This document shows, piece after piece, positions 1-8,082 of a DNA stretch of 44,515 nucleotides. The position numbers were made by a program, and so were the translations under genes. The notes beneath the pieces were generated by a model. That model was not told the origin of the DNA. It worked only from the letters and a program-made list of their open reading frames with translations, and did not search any database. This DNA is from an uncultured Clostridia bacterium (GTDB lineage: Bacteria > Bacillota > Clostridia > TANB77 > CAG-508), in assembly GCA_947629355.1 (NCBI GenBank), contig CANRDJ010000008.1, forward strand, positions 1 through 44,515, written 5' to 3'. Position 1 is the stretch's first letter. Each line of letters begins with the position of its first letter.

Positions 1-66
1 TGCTTTTATAAAGGCTAAGTTATGGATACTCTCCTCTCCATAAGAGAGGTTAATATTTATATCCAT
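1..66 (-). CDS. 5' end of an unidentified gene, cut by the window edge
   Basis: A leftward reading frame starts with ATG at 64-66 and stays open for 22 codons to the window edge. A G-rich Shine-Dalgarno-like stretch (TAGGGGGAT) lies just upstream of the ATG on the minus strand. The visible residues begin MDININLSYGEES. I do not recognise a family in so short a piece. It is upstream of nothing else in the window, and the terminator at 226-275 separates it from the phosphonate operon. Confidence 0.45.
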   Translation of the reverse strand, partial: MDININLSYGEESIHNLAFIKA

Positions 67-225
67 TCTATCCCCCTAAATTAAATATATGACACTCTTG
101 TATTATCATTACTATTTAATTATACTCTTCCTCCTTTATATATATGGGTCTTGAAAAAAAATAAAAACCGGACAAAATTTAGAAATTTTTTACCATAATA
201 TTGTTAATTTTAAAAAAATAAAAAA

Positions 226-275
226 TAAAAATGAAGAATAATCATTCTTATAATTATTCTTCATTTTTTATTTTA
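226..275. terminator. Rho-independent terminator, probably bidirectional
   Basis: The arms ATGAAGAATAAT (231-242) and ATTATTCTTCAT (253-264) form a perfect 12-bp stem. It is flanked by an A-run on the left and a T-run on the right, so it can act on either strand. It lies beyond the end of the leftward phosphonate operon. The rest of 67-423 is AT-rich with no convincing gene. Confidence 0.6.
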
Positions 276-423
276 AGTATCTATTTCAATTCTTTAAAAA
301 CTTTATAAGTGTATTTTACTGCATTTACAAAAGTATCTTCAAGCATTCATAAGGTTAATAGGTCATAAATGCATTTGTTATCCCCTTGTTTCAATTTTCT
401 TTGAATAAAATATATGTTAATTA

Positions 424-1155
424 TTATTTGTTTTTTTGACTTTCATTTCTTTTTTTTTCAAGTTCTTCTATTGATTGCTCTAACTGTGTAAAGTTTTTTA
501 TTGTAATAGTTGGCTTTTCTGTTGCTTCCTGTGGATAATAATGATATTTTCCACGTTGTAGCCATACTGTACCCATTCCTATTGAATTTCCACCCTTTAT
601 ATCTCTAGATGGATTATCACCTATCATCAATGCTTCATTTGGAGTACAGTGAGCAACTCCCAAAGCATATCTAAACAATTCTGGTTCTGGTTTTACTGCT
701 CCAACATGCGTAGAAGAAATAATGTCTTTAAAACTATCTAATAAACCTAATTGTTTCAATTTTTGTTTTTGTATCTCTAATAATTCATCAGTTATAACAT
801 ACAAATCATATTTTTTCGATAATTCTGGTAATACACATGTAAAATCATAATATGGCTCTATACTTTTCTTTATAATTTCCCAATATTTATCTCCCAAAAA
901 TTCTGGATTTATTCCTTGAACACCTAAATCCCTTAATGTTGATTCATACCATTTTACTCGATTATTCCTATTAGGATCACTTTTAGAGCTTTTTAATATT
1001 CTGTGTTTTGCGTTTAGATAAGTATTATAAATTTCCATAAATGGTTTGTTTAATTGTTTTGATAATGTTTGTACTATTCCTAATTCAGCTTTTATTTTTG
1101 CATGAGTTTCATCATATAACGTTCCATCTACATCAAAAAATAATGTTTTAATCAT
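424..1155 (-). CDS. HAD-superfamily hydrolase (phosphatase), last gene of the phosphonate operon
   Basis: A 243-residue HAD family IA hydrolase. Motif I is DVDGT with catalytic Asp8 and Asp10, motif II is the Thr in VITDE, motif III is the Lys in KPEPELF, and motif IV is GDNPSRD. Such enzymes transfer a phosphoryl group through an aspartyl-phosphate. I chose the ATG at 1155, not the one at 1182, because the minus strand has AAAGGGGAA at good spacing just before it and the conserved first strand then begins at residue 3. Its start overlaps the stop of the upstream dehydrogenase gene by 8 bp, so the two are probably translationally coupled. In this operon it could remove phosphate from a pathway intermediate, or act as a phosphonatase-like C-P hydrolase. 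The sequence does not decide. The Lys-rich tail is probably disordered. Confidence 0.85.
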   Translation of the reverse strand: MIKTLFFDVDGTLYDETHAKIKAELGIVQTLSKQLNKPFMEIYNTYLNAKHRILKSSKSDPNRNNRVKWYESTLRDLGVQGINPEFLGDKYWEIIKKSIEPYYDFTCVLPELSKKYDLYVITDELLEIQKQKLKQLGLLDSFKDIISSTHVGAVKPEPELFRYALGVAHCTPNEALMIGDNPSRDIKGGNSIGMGTVWLQRGKYHYYPQEATEKPTITIKNFTQLEQSIEELEKKRNESQKNK

Positions 1156-2080
1156 AAAATATTCCCCTTTCTTTATATTCATATATTTTTTTAATAACTA
1201 TTTCTGCTATTTTCTTTTGTGTTTCAATAGTCATTGCCCCCACATGTGGTGTGCAAATTATATTACCTAATTCAAATAATTTAGATTTGTTTTTTTCCTT
1301 TTCATAAACATCTGCTGCTGCATTTCTTATAATATTATTTTTTAATGCCTCATACAAATCATTTTCATTAACTACTAGCCCTCTAGATACATTTATGAAA
1401 GAACAACTTGTCTTCATTTTTTCAAATTCTCTCATGGAAATCAAATTTTTTGTTTCATCATTTAATGGAACACATACAGATATATAATCTGAATTTTTGT
1501 ATATTGTTTCGTTATCAACTAGTTTAACATTGTTTTCTAATGCTATCTTGTTTTTTTCAGAGTTCATATTTTTTACAGATGCTAGTACTTTCATCCCAAG
1601 TGCATTAGCTTTCTTTGCAACAAGTTGTCCTATACTTCCATATCCTATTATCCCTAAAATTTTATTTTCTACTTGATACCCCATATATTTATCTTTTATC
1701 CATACATTTTGTTTTGTACTATTGTTAGTATATATTAAATCTCTTGATAATGCAAAAATATATGTTATAACTAGTTCAGCAACTGCTAAAGAATTTACTT
1801 TTGGAATGTTGCAATAATGAATTGAATTATTTTTTAATGTTTCTATATCTATATTATCAAATCCTGTTCCCGCTCTAATAACTAATTTAAGTTTTTTTGC
1901 ATTATTTATAATTTCTTTATCTATCCTATGTCCACTTCTTACTATTAGAACAGAATAATCTTTTATTATATTTATTAACTTTTCTCTGCTAATTTTTATA
2001 TCATAATCTATAATAAAATCTTTTTTTAACTTCTCTATAACAACGTGGTCTACTGGGTCAATTATTAAAATTTTATTCAT
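1148..2080 (-). CDS. D-2-hydroxyacid dehydrogenase (SerA/PGDH-like), candidate phosphonopyruvate reductase
   Basis: A 310-residue NAD-dependent D-2-hydroxyacid dehydrogenase. It has the Rossmann motif GYGSIG near residue 148, the catalytic Arg in NVSRG near 232 and the catalytic His in TPHVGA near 277. It is the short form without a C-terminal ACT domain, so it need not be serine-pathway SerA. GGAG precedes the ATG. It lies seventh in an operon led by PEP mutase. PEP mutase works against an unfavourable equilibrium and needs a second enzyme to pull phosphonopyruvate away. No decarboxylase is present, so the plausible inference is that this protein reduces phosphonopyruvate to phosphonolactate. 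That assignment rests on context only. Glyoxylate, hydroxypyruvate or 3-phosphoglycerate are alternative substrates. Confidence 0.85.
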   Translation of the reverse strand: MNKILIIDPVDHVVIEKLKKDFIIDYDIKISREKLINIIKDYSVLIVRSGHRIDKEIINNAKKLKLVIRAGTGFDNIDIETLKNNSIHYCNIPKVNSLAVAELVITYIFALSRDLIYTNNSTKQNVWIKDKYMGYQVENKILGIIGYGSIGQLVAKKANALGMKVLASVKNMNSEKNKIALENNVKLVDNETIYKNSDYISVCVPLNDETKNLISMREFEKMKTSCSFINVSRGLVVNENDLYEALKNNIIRNAAADVYEKEKNKSKLFELGNIICTPHVGAMTIETQKKIAEIVIKKIYEYKERGIFYD

Positions 2081-2089
2081 TTTATTCTC

Positions 2090-3226
2090 CTACAATAAAT
2101 ATTTTCCTTCATGCTCTAAACTCGTTGTTCTACATTTCTCACACCATGCCGGTTTCATATTATATTTCCTATATATTAATTCTAAGTTTTTATATAATTC
2201 TTTGTAATATTCTATATCTGGTAGTTTAAAATCTTTTCCCATGTTTTCCTGATTCTTTTCATTTAATGATAACATTGTAACTGTTGGTACTACTCCCATT
2301 TTTGCTAAAACTTCAAATCCCTCTATTAAACTATCAAGTGGCTCTATTCCTGCTACAAAGTTGGAACGTACTTTTCCTGCTCCAAATATTTCTACTGCTC
2401 TTTCATAACATTTAAAATAATGTTCTCTTCCTATATATTTGTCTTTTCCCGGACAATATTTTTTGAATAGTTTTTCATCATATACTTCTAAATTAAATGT
2501 TAAATATTCTATTCCTGCATTATATATTGTTTCTATATATTTCATATCTTTTGGTGGAACTGTAGATACACTTCCATATATTTTGTCTAATCCTGTCTCT
2601 TTTCTTATCTCGTTTAATACCTCTGAAATAAATACTAATCCCCTATCTTCTGTTGGATATGTACCTGCTGTTATCATTACATGACCATAATATCCTTCTT
2701 CTTTTGCCTCTTTAAATGTTTCTACTATTTGCTTTAAATTTTTATTATATACTACATCTTGCAATCTTCTACTAGAGTCTACTGTACAAAATTTACATAC
2801 AGATTTTAATTTTTCAAATTCACAATAATTTGATGTATATATTTTTAAGCAATCTTTACCTGTTAATTGAATAACTTTATACATTTTAGTTCCATCACTA
2901 GTTAATTTTTCATAAAATTTTGGTGCTTTTGGAAATTTAATACTTACTTTTATTCCTTTTTCTTTATCTTTTATAAAAAACTTTTCTTCTTCACTTATTA
3001 ATTCAACTGGACTGTTTTCACTATTGCGTATCTGTACAACTATATCATATGGTAATATTATTTCATTTGGTATTTTATAGTTTGTTACATCCTTTTTATG
3101 ATGACTAAAAAGTCCTTGTACAAAATAAGTATCTAAATTCTGTAGTTTCTTTACTGTACTTTCATTAATATATATACCATAATATAGGCATTTCAATTTT
3201 AACTCTATTAAACTTTTTTTATCCAA
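2090..3226 (-). CDS. Radical SAM enzyme, second copy
   Basis: A biotin-synthase-like radical SAM protein of about 378 residues. The likely cluster-binding cysteines lie in NYCEFEKLKSVCKFC, spacing C-x8-C-x2-C instead of the usual C-x3-C-x2-C, with one more Cys nine residues before. A C-terminal WCEKCRTT patch (C-x2-C) resembles the extra-cluster region of BioB-like enzymes. I prefer the TTG start at 3226, eight bases after AAGGA. The ATG at 3235 overlaps that site, and the same arrangement recurs in the other copy. Roughly the last 290 residues are almost identical to the first copy (4638-5771), at DNA level too, while the N-terminal 90 residues have diverged. The role is unknown. In a phosphonate operon it could modify the carbon skeleton (methylation, rearrangement or C-H functionalisation). 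Confidence 0.8.
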   Translation of the reverse strand: MDKKSLIELKLKCLYYGIYINESTVKKLQNLDTYFVQGLFSHHKKDVTNYKIPNEIILPYDIVVQIRNSENSPVELISEEEKFFIKDKEKGIKVSIKFPKAPKFYEKLTSDGTKMYKVIQLTGKDCLKIYTSNYCEFEKLKSVCKFCTVDSSRRLQDVVYNKNLKQIVETFKEAKEEGYYGHVMITAGTYPTEDRGLVFISEVLNEIRKETGLDKIYGSVSTVPPKDMKYIETIYNAGIEYLTFNLEVYDEKLFKKYCPGKDKYIGREHYFKCYERAVEIFGAGKVRSNFVAGIEPLDSLIEGFEVLAKMGVVPTVTMLSLNEKNQENMGKDFKLPDIEYYKELYKNLELIYRKYNMKPAWCEKCRTTSLEHEGKYLL

Positions 3227-3240
3227 ATATATCATCCTTT

Positions 3241-4056
3241 TTATTTACAACTATTTTCAAATGCTATGCCTTCTTCTTTTAAGTAATCTATCCTTCCATC
3301 ATATCCTCTGTATTCTCCTATATATTTTCTACCTGTATGCCTTTTTATTGGTTTACAAATTACTATTGGTATTCCTCTATCTGATCCCCTAACAAATTCT
3401 GCTGATACCGTAGTTCTCATACATTCGTAAATACATAATCCTTTTGTTGCACCCAAAGGAGTTGCACCTATTGATATACAGCCTATCAATGTCTGACATA
3501 CATCTGCTCCTGTATCTGTATCACTAATTATTACATCTACACTTTTATTTATTTCTTTTTTTATTAATTGTGCTATTTCAAAAGCAACCCTATTAGGATT
3601 ATATACACCAACCGTTGCTTTTGTTGTCCCATCTTCTGCATTATATGTGTCTGCTAATATTAAATCTATATTATTTACTGGCTGATTAATTAGTTTTTCA
3701 ATTTCTTTTGCCATATCTTTTCTTCTATTAATATCCATTTTTTTAGGGTCATTTTCTAATATCATGGAAAATGGTATTAATCTATTTTGTGATACAGCAA
3801 ATATTTTTTCTGAAAATATTAAAACATCTCCATCTTGTAAATCTTGTTTTTTTAAAACAGATATTAATTGTTCTTTCAAATTCTCATATCCCTTTTCTGG
3901 TTTTAAAGTTGCTGGTACTCCAATTACTTTTTTATTATAACTTCCTCCTGCTCCAGTATAACCTAGTAATCCTTTTATTGTAGCATTTGTTGCAACTGCA
4001 AGATTCCATATCATTTTATCTACTTCTTCTTTTGAATAATATTCTTTTTCTCCCAT
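3241..4056 (-). CDS. Coenzyme F420-0:L-glutamate ligase-like protein (CofE family), second copy
   Basis: A 271-residue protein resembling the CofE/FbiB gamma-glutamyl ligase family, which uses GTP to form an amide between the carboxylate of a phospholactate group and glutamate. Family-like features are GDVLIFSEKIFAVSQNRL near residues 78-95, an acidic DLILADTYNAEDG segment, and ISDTDTG followed by an IGCISIGATP stretch. No other F420 gene is visible, and a paralogue sits two genes upstream, so F420 synthesis is unlikely. Inference: CofE acts on a 2-phospholactyl group, so these copies may join an amino acid to the carboxylate of a phosphonolactate-like product. Only six bases separate it from the radical SAM gene downstream. 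A patch of about 90 nt (around 3443-3530) is identical to the other copy, a sign of gene conversion. Confidence 0.75.
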   Translation of the reverse strand: MGEKEYYSKEEVDKMIWNLAVATNATIKGLLGYTGAGGSYNKKVIGVPATLKPEKGYENLKEQLISVLKKQDLQDGDVLIFSEKIFAVSQNRLIPFSMILENDPKKMDINRRKDMAKEIEKLINQPVNNIDLILADTYNAEDGTTKATVGVYNPNRVAFEIAQLIKKEINKSVDVIISDTDTGADVCQTLIGCISIGATPLGATKGLCIYECMRTTVSAEFVRGSDRGIPIVICKPIKRHTGRKYIGEYRGYDGRIDYLKEEGIAFENSCK

Positions 4057-4070
4057 AGATACTATTCCTC

Positions 4071-4628
4071 CTATAATAGTTGTTCTTTTTTTAGTATATT
4101 AATAAAATTCTCTCTAAAATTGATGTCATAATTATTTATTAATACATAATCAAATAATGCTTTGTTTTCATCATAAATTTTAAAATTTTTTTCGCTATGT
4201 AATTTATTGTTTATATCATATTCTTCTCTTCCTTGTTCTTTTAACTTTTCAAAAAGTTCATTCTCTGTTAAATCTATTTTTATATATATTGTTATATTAT
4301 TCATATAAATATCTTTTAGTTTTTTTATAACGTCTGGAACACTTGTAATAATAACTGGACTTTTGCCTTTTTTGAATATATTATCAATAGATTCTTTTAT
4401 TATCCCATAATATTGTCCTGCTGTTTTTGTAACAATATCACATTTCATAACATTTTCAATACTACAATCTGTTTTTAAATCTAATATTTGATGTTCGCAT
4501 GGACGCAATTTTCGTGTAGTTAGCTTTTTTACAACTTCTAATTTATCCAAATTTTGAGTCACAATATTATTAATCAAAAAAGTTTTGCCACAACCTGATT
4601 TTCCACTTAATATAACTAATTTTTGCAT
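4071..4628 (-). CDS. Guanylate-kinase-like P-loop kinase
   Basis: A 185-residue nucleoside-monophosphate-kinase fold. Walker A is GKSGCGKT (residues 9-16). A TTRKLRPCE segment matches the GMK substrate loop (TTR-x-x-R-x-x-E), and a YYGII piece follows as in guanylate kinase and PhnN (ribose 1,5-bisphosphokinase). Overall divergence and the loss of other GMK residues argue against it being the housekeeping gmk. It sits between the two ligase/radical-SAM pairs with about 10-bp spacings, so it belongs to the same transcript. A small-molecule kinase acting on the phosphonate intermediate is a reasonable inference. The substrate is unknown. Confidence 0.65.
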   Translation of the reverse strand: MQKLVILSGKSGCGKTFLINNIVTQNLDKLEVVKKLTTRKLRPCEHQILDLKTDCSIENVMKCDIVTKTAGQYYGIIKESIDNIFKKGKSPVIITSVPDVIKKLKDIYMNNITIYIKIDLTENELFEKLKEQGREEYDINNKLHSEKNFKIYDENKALFDYVLINNYDINFRENFINILKKEQLL

Positions 4629-4637
4629 ACATATCTC

Positions 4638-5771
4638 CTATAAAAAATATTTTCCTTCATGTTCTAAACTTGTTGTTCTACATTTCTCACACCATGCTGG
4701 TTTCATATTATATTTCCTATATATTAATTCTAAATTTTTATATAATTCTTTGTAATATTCTATATCTGGTAGTTTAAAATCTTTTCCCATGTTTTCCTGA
4801 TTCTTTTCATTTAATGATAACATTGTAACTGTTGGTACTACTCCCATTTTTGCTAAAACTTCAAATCCCTCTATTAAACTATCAAGTGGCTCTATTCCTG
4901 CTACAAAGTTGGAACGTACTTTTCCTGCTCCAAATATTTCTACTGCTCTTTCATAACATTTAAAATAATGTTCTCTTCCTATATATTTGTCTTTTCCCGG
5001 ACAATATTTTTTGAATAGTTTTTCATCATATACTTCTAAATTAAATGTTAAATATTCTATTCCTGCATTATATATTGTTTCTATATATTTCATATCTTTT
5101 GGTGGAACTGTAGATACACTTCCATATATTTTGTCTAATCCTGTCTCTTTTCTTATCTCGTTTAATACCTCTGAAATAAATACTAATCCCCTATCTTCTG
5201 TTGGATATGTACCTGCTGTTATCATTACATGACCATAATATCCTTCTTCTTTTGCCTCTTTAAATGTTTCTACTATTTGCTTTAAATTTTTATTATATAC
5301 TACATCTTGCAATCTTCTACTAGAGTCTACTGTACAAAATTTACATACAGATTTTAATTTTTCAAATTCACAATAATTTGATGTATATATTTTTAGACAA
5401 TCTTTACCTGCTAATTGAATAACTTTATACATTTTAGTTCCATCACTCGTTAATTTTTCATAAAATTTTGGTGCTCTTGGAAATTTAATATTTACTTTTA
5501 TATTTTTTTCTTTATCTTTTATAAAAAACTTTTCTTCTTCGTATATAATCTCACATGGGGACTCTGTATTATATCTTATTTGCGTTACAATACCAGTTTC
5601 CATTATAAATTCATGTGGTATTTTATATGTTATATCCTGTATATGATAACTAAATATTCCTTGTACAAAATGCGTATCTACTTTTTGTAATTTATTCATT
5701 GTTTCTTCATTAATATATATACCATAATATAGACATCTTAATTTTAATTCTATTAAATCTTTTTTATTCAA
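4638..5771 (-). CDS. Radical SAM enzyme, first copy
   Basis: Paralogue of the gene at 2090-3226, about 377 residues, with the same C-x8-C-x2-C cluster motif and the same C-terminal WCEKCRTT patch. The TTG at 5771 is eight bases after AGGG and gives an N-terminus that aligns with the other copy. The GTG/ATG at 5780/5777 lie too close to that site. The block 4638-5540 is nearly base-for-base the same as 2090-2995, with only scattered changes, whereas the N-terminal third differs strongly. This points to recent gene conversion, or to selection keeping the catalytic core identical while the N-terminal substrate or partner region diverges. It follows the first CofE-like gene by six bases. Confidence 0.8.
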   Translation of the reverse strand: MNKKDLIELKLRCLYYGIYINEETMNKLQKVDTHFVQGIFSYHIQDITYKIPHEFIMETGIVTQIRYNTESPCEIIYEEEKFFIKDKEKNIKVNIKFPRAPKFYEKLTSDGTKMYKVIQLAGKDCLKIYTSNYCEFEKLKSVCKFCTVDSSRRLQDVVYNKNLKQIVETFKEAKEEGYYGHVMITAGTYPTEDRGLVFISEVLNEIRKETGLDKIYGSVSTVPPKDMKYIETIYNAGIEYLTFNLEVYDEKLFKKYCPGKDKYIGREHYFKCYERAVEIFGAGKVRSNFVAGIEPLDSLIEGFEVLAKMGVVPTVTMLSLNEKNQENMGKDFKLPDIEYYKELYKNLELIYRKYNMKPAWCEKCRTTSLEHEGKYFL

Positions 5772-5785
5772 ATGCATCACCCTAT

Positions 5786-6601
5786 TTATTTACAACTATT
5801 TTCAAAAGCTATTCCTTCTTCTTTTAAGTAATCTATTCTTCCATCATATCCTCTGTATTCTCCTATATTTTCTCTATAAGTTTGTCGTTTTGTGGGTCTG
5901 CAAATTACAATTGGTATTCCTTTATCAGAACCCCTTATGAATTCACTTGAAAGTGTCGCTCTCATACATTGATATATGCACAAACCTTTTGTTGCACCCA
6001 AAGGAGTTGCACCTATTGATATACAGCCTATCAATGTCTGACATACATCTGCTCCTGTATCTGTATCGCTGATTATTACATCTACATTTTTGTTGAATTT
6101 CTCTTTTATCAATTTAGCTAACTCATATGCTATTTTATTTGGATTATAAACACCTAATGTTGCTTTTAATACACCATCACTCGCCATATAAGTATCAGAC
6201 ATAATTAAATCTACACTAGTTATAGGAAAACCATAATCACTTTGTAATGTTCTTGCCATTTTTTCTCTTTCATGTGAATTCATTTTTTTAGGATCATTTT
6301 TTATTATTATTGAATATGGAATTAATCTGTTTTGTGATACAGCAAATATTTTTTCTGATATAACTATTATATCTCCATCTACTAATTTTTTCTTCTTTAA
6401 TGCATTGATAATTTGTACCTTTAAATTTTCATATCCTCGCTCTGCAAATATCTTTCTTTTTATTGGAATTACTTTTTTATTTATTGCTCCTCCTAATCCC
6501 ATAGCTCCAAGTAATCCTTTTACCATTGCATTTGTTGCAACTGCAAGATTCCATATTTTTTCATCAATTTCACTTTTAGAATAATCTTCATTATTAAGCA
6601 T
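5786..6601 (-). CDS. Coenzyme F420-0:L-glutamate ligase-like protein (CofE family), first copy
   Basis: A 271-residue paralogue of the gene at 3241-4056, with the same family features (EKIFAVSQNRLIP, ISDTDTG, IGCISIGATP) and an identical C-terminal end from YRGYDGRIDYL onward. Outside those patches the two copies differ at many positions, so they may accept different substrates or add successive residues. Its ATG overlaps the stop of the PEP mutase gene by 8 bp, which implies translational coupling directly to the first pathway enzyme. F420 itself is an unlikely product because no deazaflavin genes are near. Confidence 0.75.
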   Translation of the reverse strand: MLNNEDYSKSEIDEKIWNLAVATNAMVKGLLGAMGLGGAINKKVIPIKRKIFAERGYENLKVQIINALKKKKLVDGDIIVISEKIFAVSQNRLIPYSIIIKNDPKKMNSHEREKMARTLQSDYGFPITSVDLIMSDTYMASDGVLKATLGVYNPNKIAYELAKLIKEKFNKNVDVIISDTDTGADVCQTLIGCISIGATPLGATKGLCIYQCMRATLSSEFIRGSDKGIPIVICRPTKRQTYRENIGEYRGYDGRIDYLKEEGIAFENSCK

Positions 6602-7487
6602 TTGTTTCTCCTACCATATCCTTATAATATTTATTTTGAGCAGATAATAACTCATCCATATTTTGTAATCTTAAAATTTCTTTTATAGATGCAATTTCAT
6701 TTTCAACTCCTAATATATTTTCTTCTTTATAAATTTTGTTAGCAACATATTGCATATATTTTATTGAAGCACGCAACATATGATTTGCCCAAATAACAGT
6801 ACTTATCCCTATATCTTTATATACAGAAGTAGGAACTGAATAATATTTTGTAGGTATTATTATTATTGGACAACTATTATCCCATGCTTTCATAAAATCT
6901 ATTATTTGATTTGCATTATCTTCTTTACTATGAACTACAATGGCATCTGCACCTGCATTATGATATGCTTTAGCTCTTTCAATAGCAACTTGTAAACCTG
7001 CTCCAACAATGAATGATTCAGTTCTAGCTACTATGCAAAAATCTTTATCTTTTTTTGCATCTTTCAATGCTTTCAATTTCCCACAAAATTCTTCTTTGTT
7101 TGCTAAATTTTGTTTCTCTCCATTAACAAATGAATTCATTTTTGGGAATATTTTATCTTCAATACATACTCCAGAAATTCCTACTGTTTCACATTTTTTT
7201 AATATATATCGTGCATTATTAAAATCTCCATATCCTGTATCCATATCTAATAAGAGTGGAATGGAAGTATTATCACAAATTTTCCATACTTCATTAACTA
7301 TATCACTCCAACTTATTTCGTTACAATCTCTAGCTCCCATACTTGCAGAAATAGTAAGACTACTTGCCCATAATGCTTTAAATCCTGTTTCTTCAACTAT
7401 TTTTCCAGAAATTGCATTATGAGCTTCAAGTATATATTCTAATTTATTTGAAAATATCATCTCTTTTAAAATTGAATTTTTACTCAT
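6594..7487 (-). CDS. pepM: Phosphoenolpyruvate mutase (phosphonate C-P bond formation)
   Basis: A 297-residue member of the isocitrate-lyase/PEP-mutase superfamily. It carries the diagnostic PEP mutase signature EDKIFPKMNS (residues 110-119) and the metal-binding DMDTGYGD at 81-88. WASS at 40-43 matches the substrate-binding segment. PEP mutase isomerises phosphoenolpyruvate to phosphonopyruvate, the first step of almost all known phosphonate biosynthesis. The EDK-x-x-PK-x-NS motif separates it from methylisocitrate lyases. The start at 7487 is chosen because GAGG lies six bases ahead; the ATG at 7499 overlaps that site. It is first in a tight eight-gene operon. No Ppd-type decarboxylase is present in the operon, which is unusual. 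Confidence 0.9.
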   Translation of the reverse strand: MSKNSILKEMIFSNKLEYILEAHNAISGKIVEETGFKALWASSLTISASMGARDCNEISWSDIVNEVWKICDNTSIPLLLDMDTGYGDFNNARYILKKCETVGISGVCIEDKIFPKMNSFVNGEKQNLANKEEFCGKLKALKDAKKDKDFCIVARTESFIVGAGLQVAIERAKAYHNAGADAIVVHSKEDNANQIIDFMKAWDNSCPIIIIPTKYYSVPTSVYKDIGISTVIWANHMLRASIKYMQYVANKIYKEENILGVENEIASIKEILRLQNMDELLSAQNKYYKDMVGETNA

Positions 7488-7501
7488 TATTAACCTCATA
7501 T

Positions 7502-7546
7502 CTTTTATATTATTTGTTCGATTATATCGAATTTTTTGTTGAAAAA
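7502..7546 (-). promoter_or_regulatory. Probable promoter and operator of the phosphonate operon
   Basis: A perfect inverted repeat TTCGA-TTATA-TCGAA lies at 7517-7531, between the divergent pepM and XRE genes. On the minus strand it contains TATAAT, a consensus -10 box about 30-35 bases before the pepM start, so a protein bound to the palindrome would block that promoter. No convincing -35 box is seen. The small XRE gene starting 16 bases to the right is the obvious candidate regulator (inference). Confidence 0.5.
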
Positions 7547-7831
7547 ATGTCGAAATTAGTCACATACAATATTTTTTTGTTTATTTTACTTTTTAAGAAA
7601 TATGAAAATAAATCTAATGTTATAGGAAATTTAATTAAAGAATATAGATTAAAAAAAGGATTATCTAAAAATGAGCTATCAAGGCAATTACAATTACACG
7701 CAGTTTATATAGATATGACCGAACTACATAGGATGGAAACAGGTCGAATGATTATAAAAGATTTTGAACTAATTGCTCTATGTAAAGTATTAAATATAGA
7801 CTATAATGATTTAATAAATAGTATTGAATAA
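7547..7831 (+). CDS. Small XRE-family helix-turn-helix regulator
   Basis: About 94 residues. The last 65 form a Cro/CI-type HTH domain: IGNLIKEYRLKKGLSKNELS, then RMETGRMIIKDFELIALCK, ending in a short helix. The ATG at 7547 is the nearest plausible start, but no good ribosome-binding site precedes it, and the 15 hydrophobic residues before the HTH are odd for this family. A non-ATG start nearer the HTH, or leaderless translation, is possible. It is divergent from pepM and next to the palindrome at 7517-7531, so it probably controls the operon and itself. Confidence 0.7.
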   Translation: MSKLVTYNIFLFILLFKKYENKSNVIGNLIKEYRLKKGLSKNELSRQLQLHAVYIDMTELHRMETGRMIIKDFELIALCKVLNIDYNDLINSIE

Positions 7832-8082
7832 TTGTAGAAAGTATAGAAATATATAAAGTCGAGTAGAATTAAAATGCCCGACTCTATTTTTATGTTTTAT
7901 CAATATATTATCTTTATCATTAACACTTAAACTTTTTCCCTAAATTCAGTTCAAAATTGCCTTACAGCAATTTTGCAGGAACAGTGAGTCGCTCCAACTC
8001 CCTCAAACTGCCTAAAAGCGTGGCTTTTAGCGAGATACTCTTTTTTTAAGGGGTAGAGTTCATTTGGTATCCCCTTAAATTA
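7832..8082. repeat. Intergenic region with three consecutive hairpins
   Basis: No gene. The first stem pairs CAAAATTGC (7952-7960) with GCAATTTTG (7967-7975). The second pairs CTAAAAGC (8012-8019) with GCTTTTAG (8023-8030). The third pairs TTTAAGGGG (8045-8053) with CCCCTTAAA (8071-8079). The middle stretch is more GC-rich than its surroundings. It could hold terminators for the convergent XRE genes or a small structured RNA or mobile remnant. Confidence 0.5.

Noticed and set aside
2439..5232. Plus-strand open frames of 81 codons inside the radical SAM genes
   Set aside because: Both are antisense shadows of near-identical coding DNA, without ribosome-binding sites.
3241..6601. Coenzyme F420 biosynthesis locus
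   Set aside because: Only the CofE-like ligases are present, in two copies beside PEP mutase. No deazaflavin synthase, CofC or CofD is visible.
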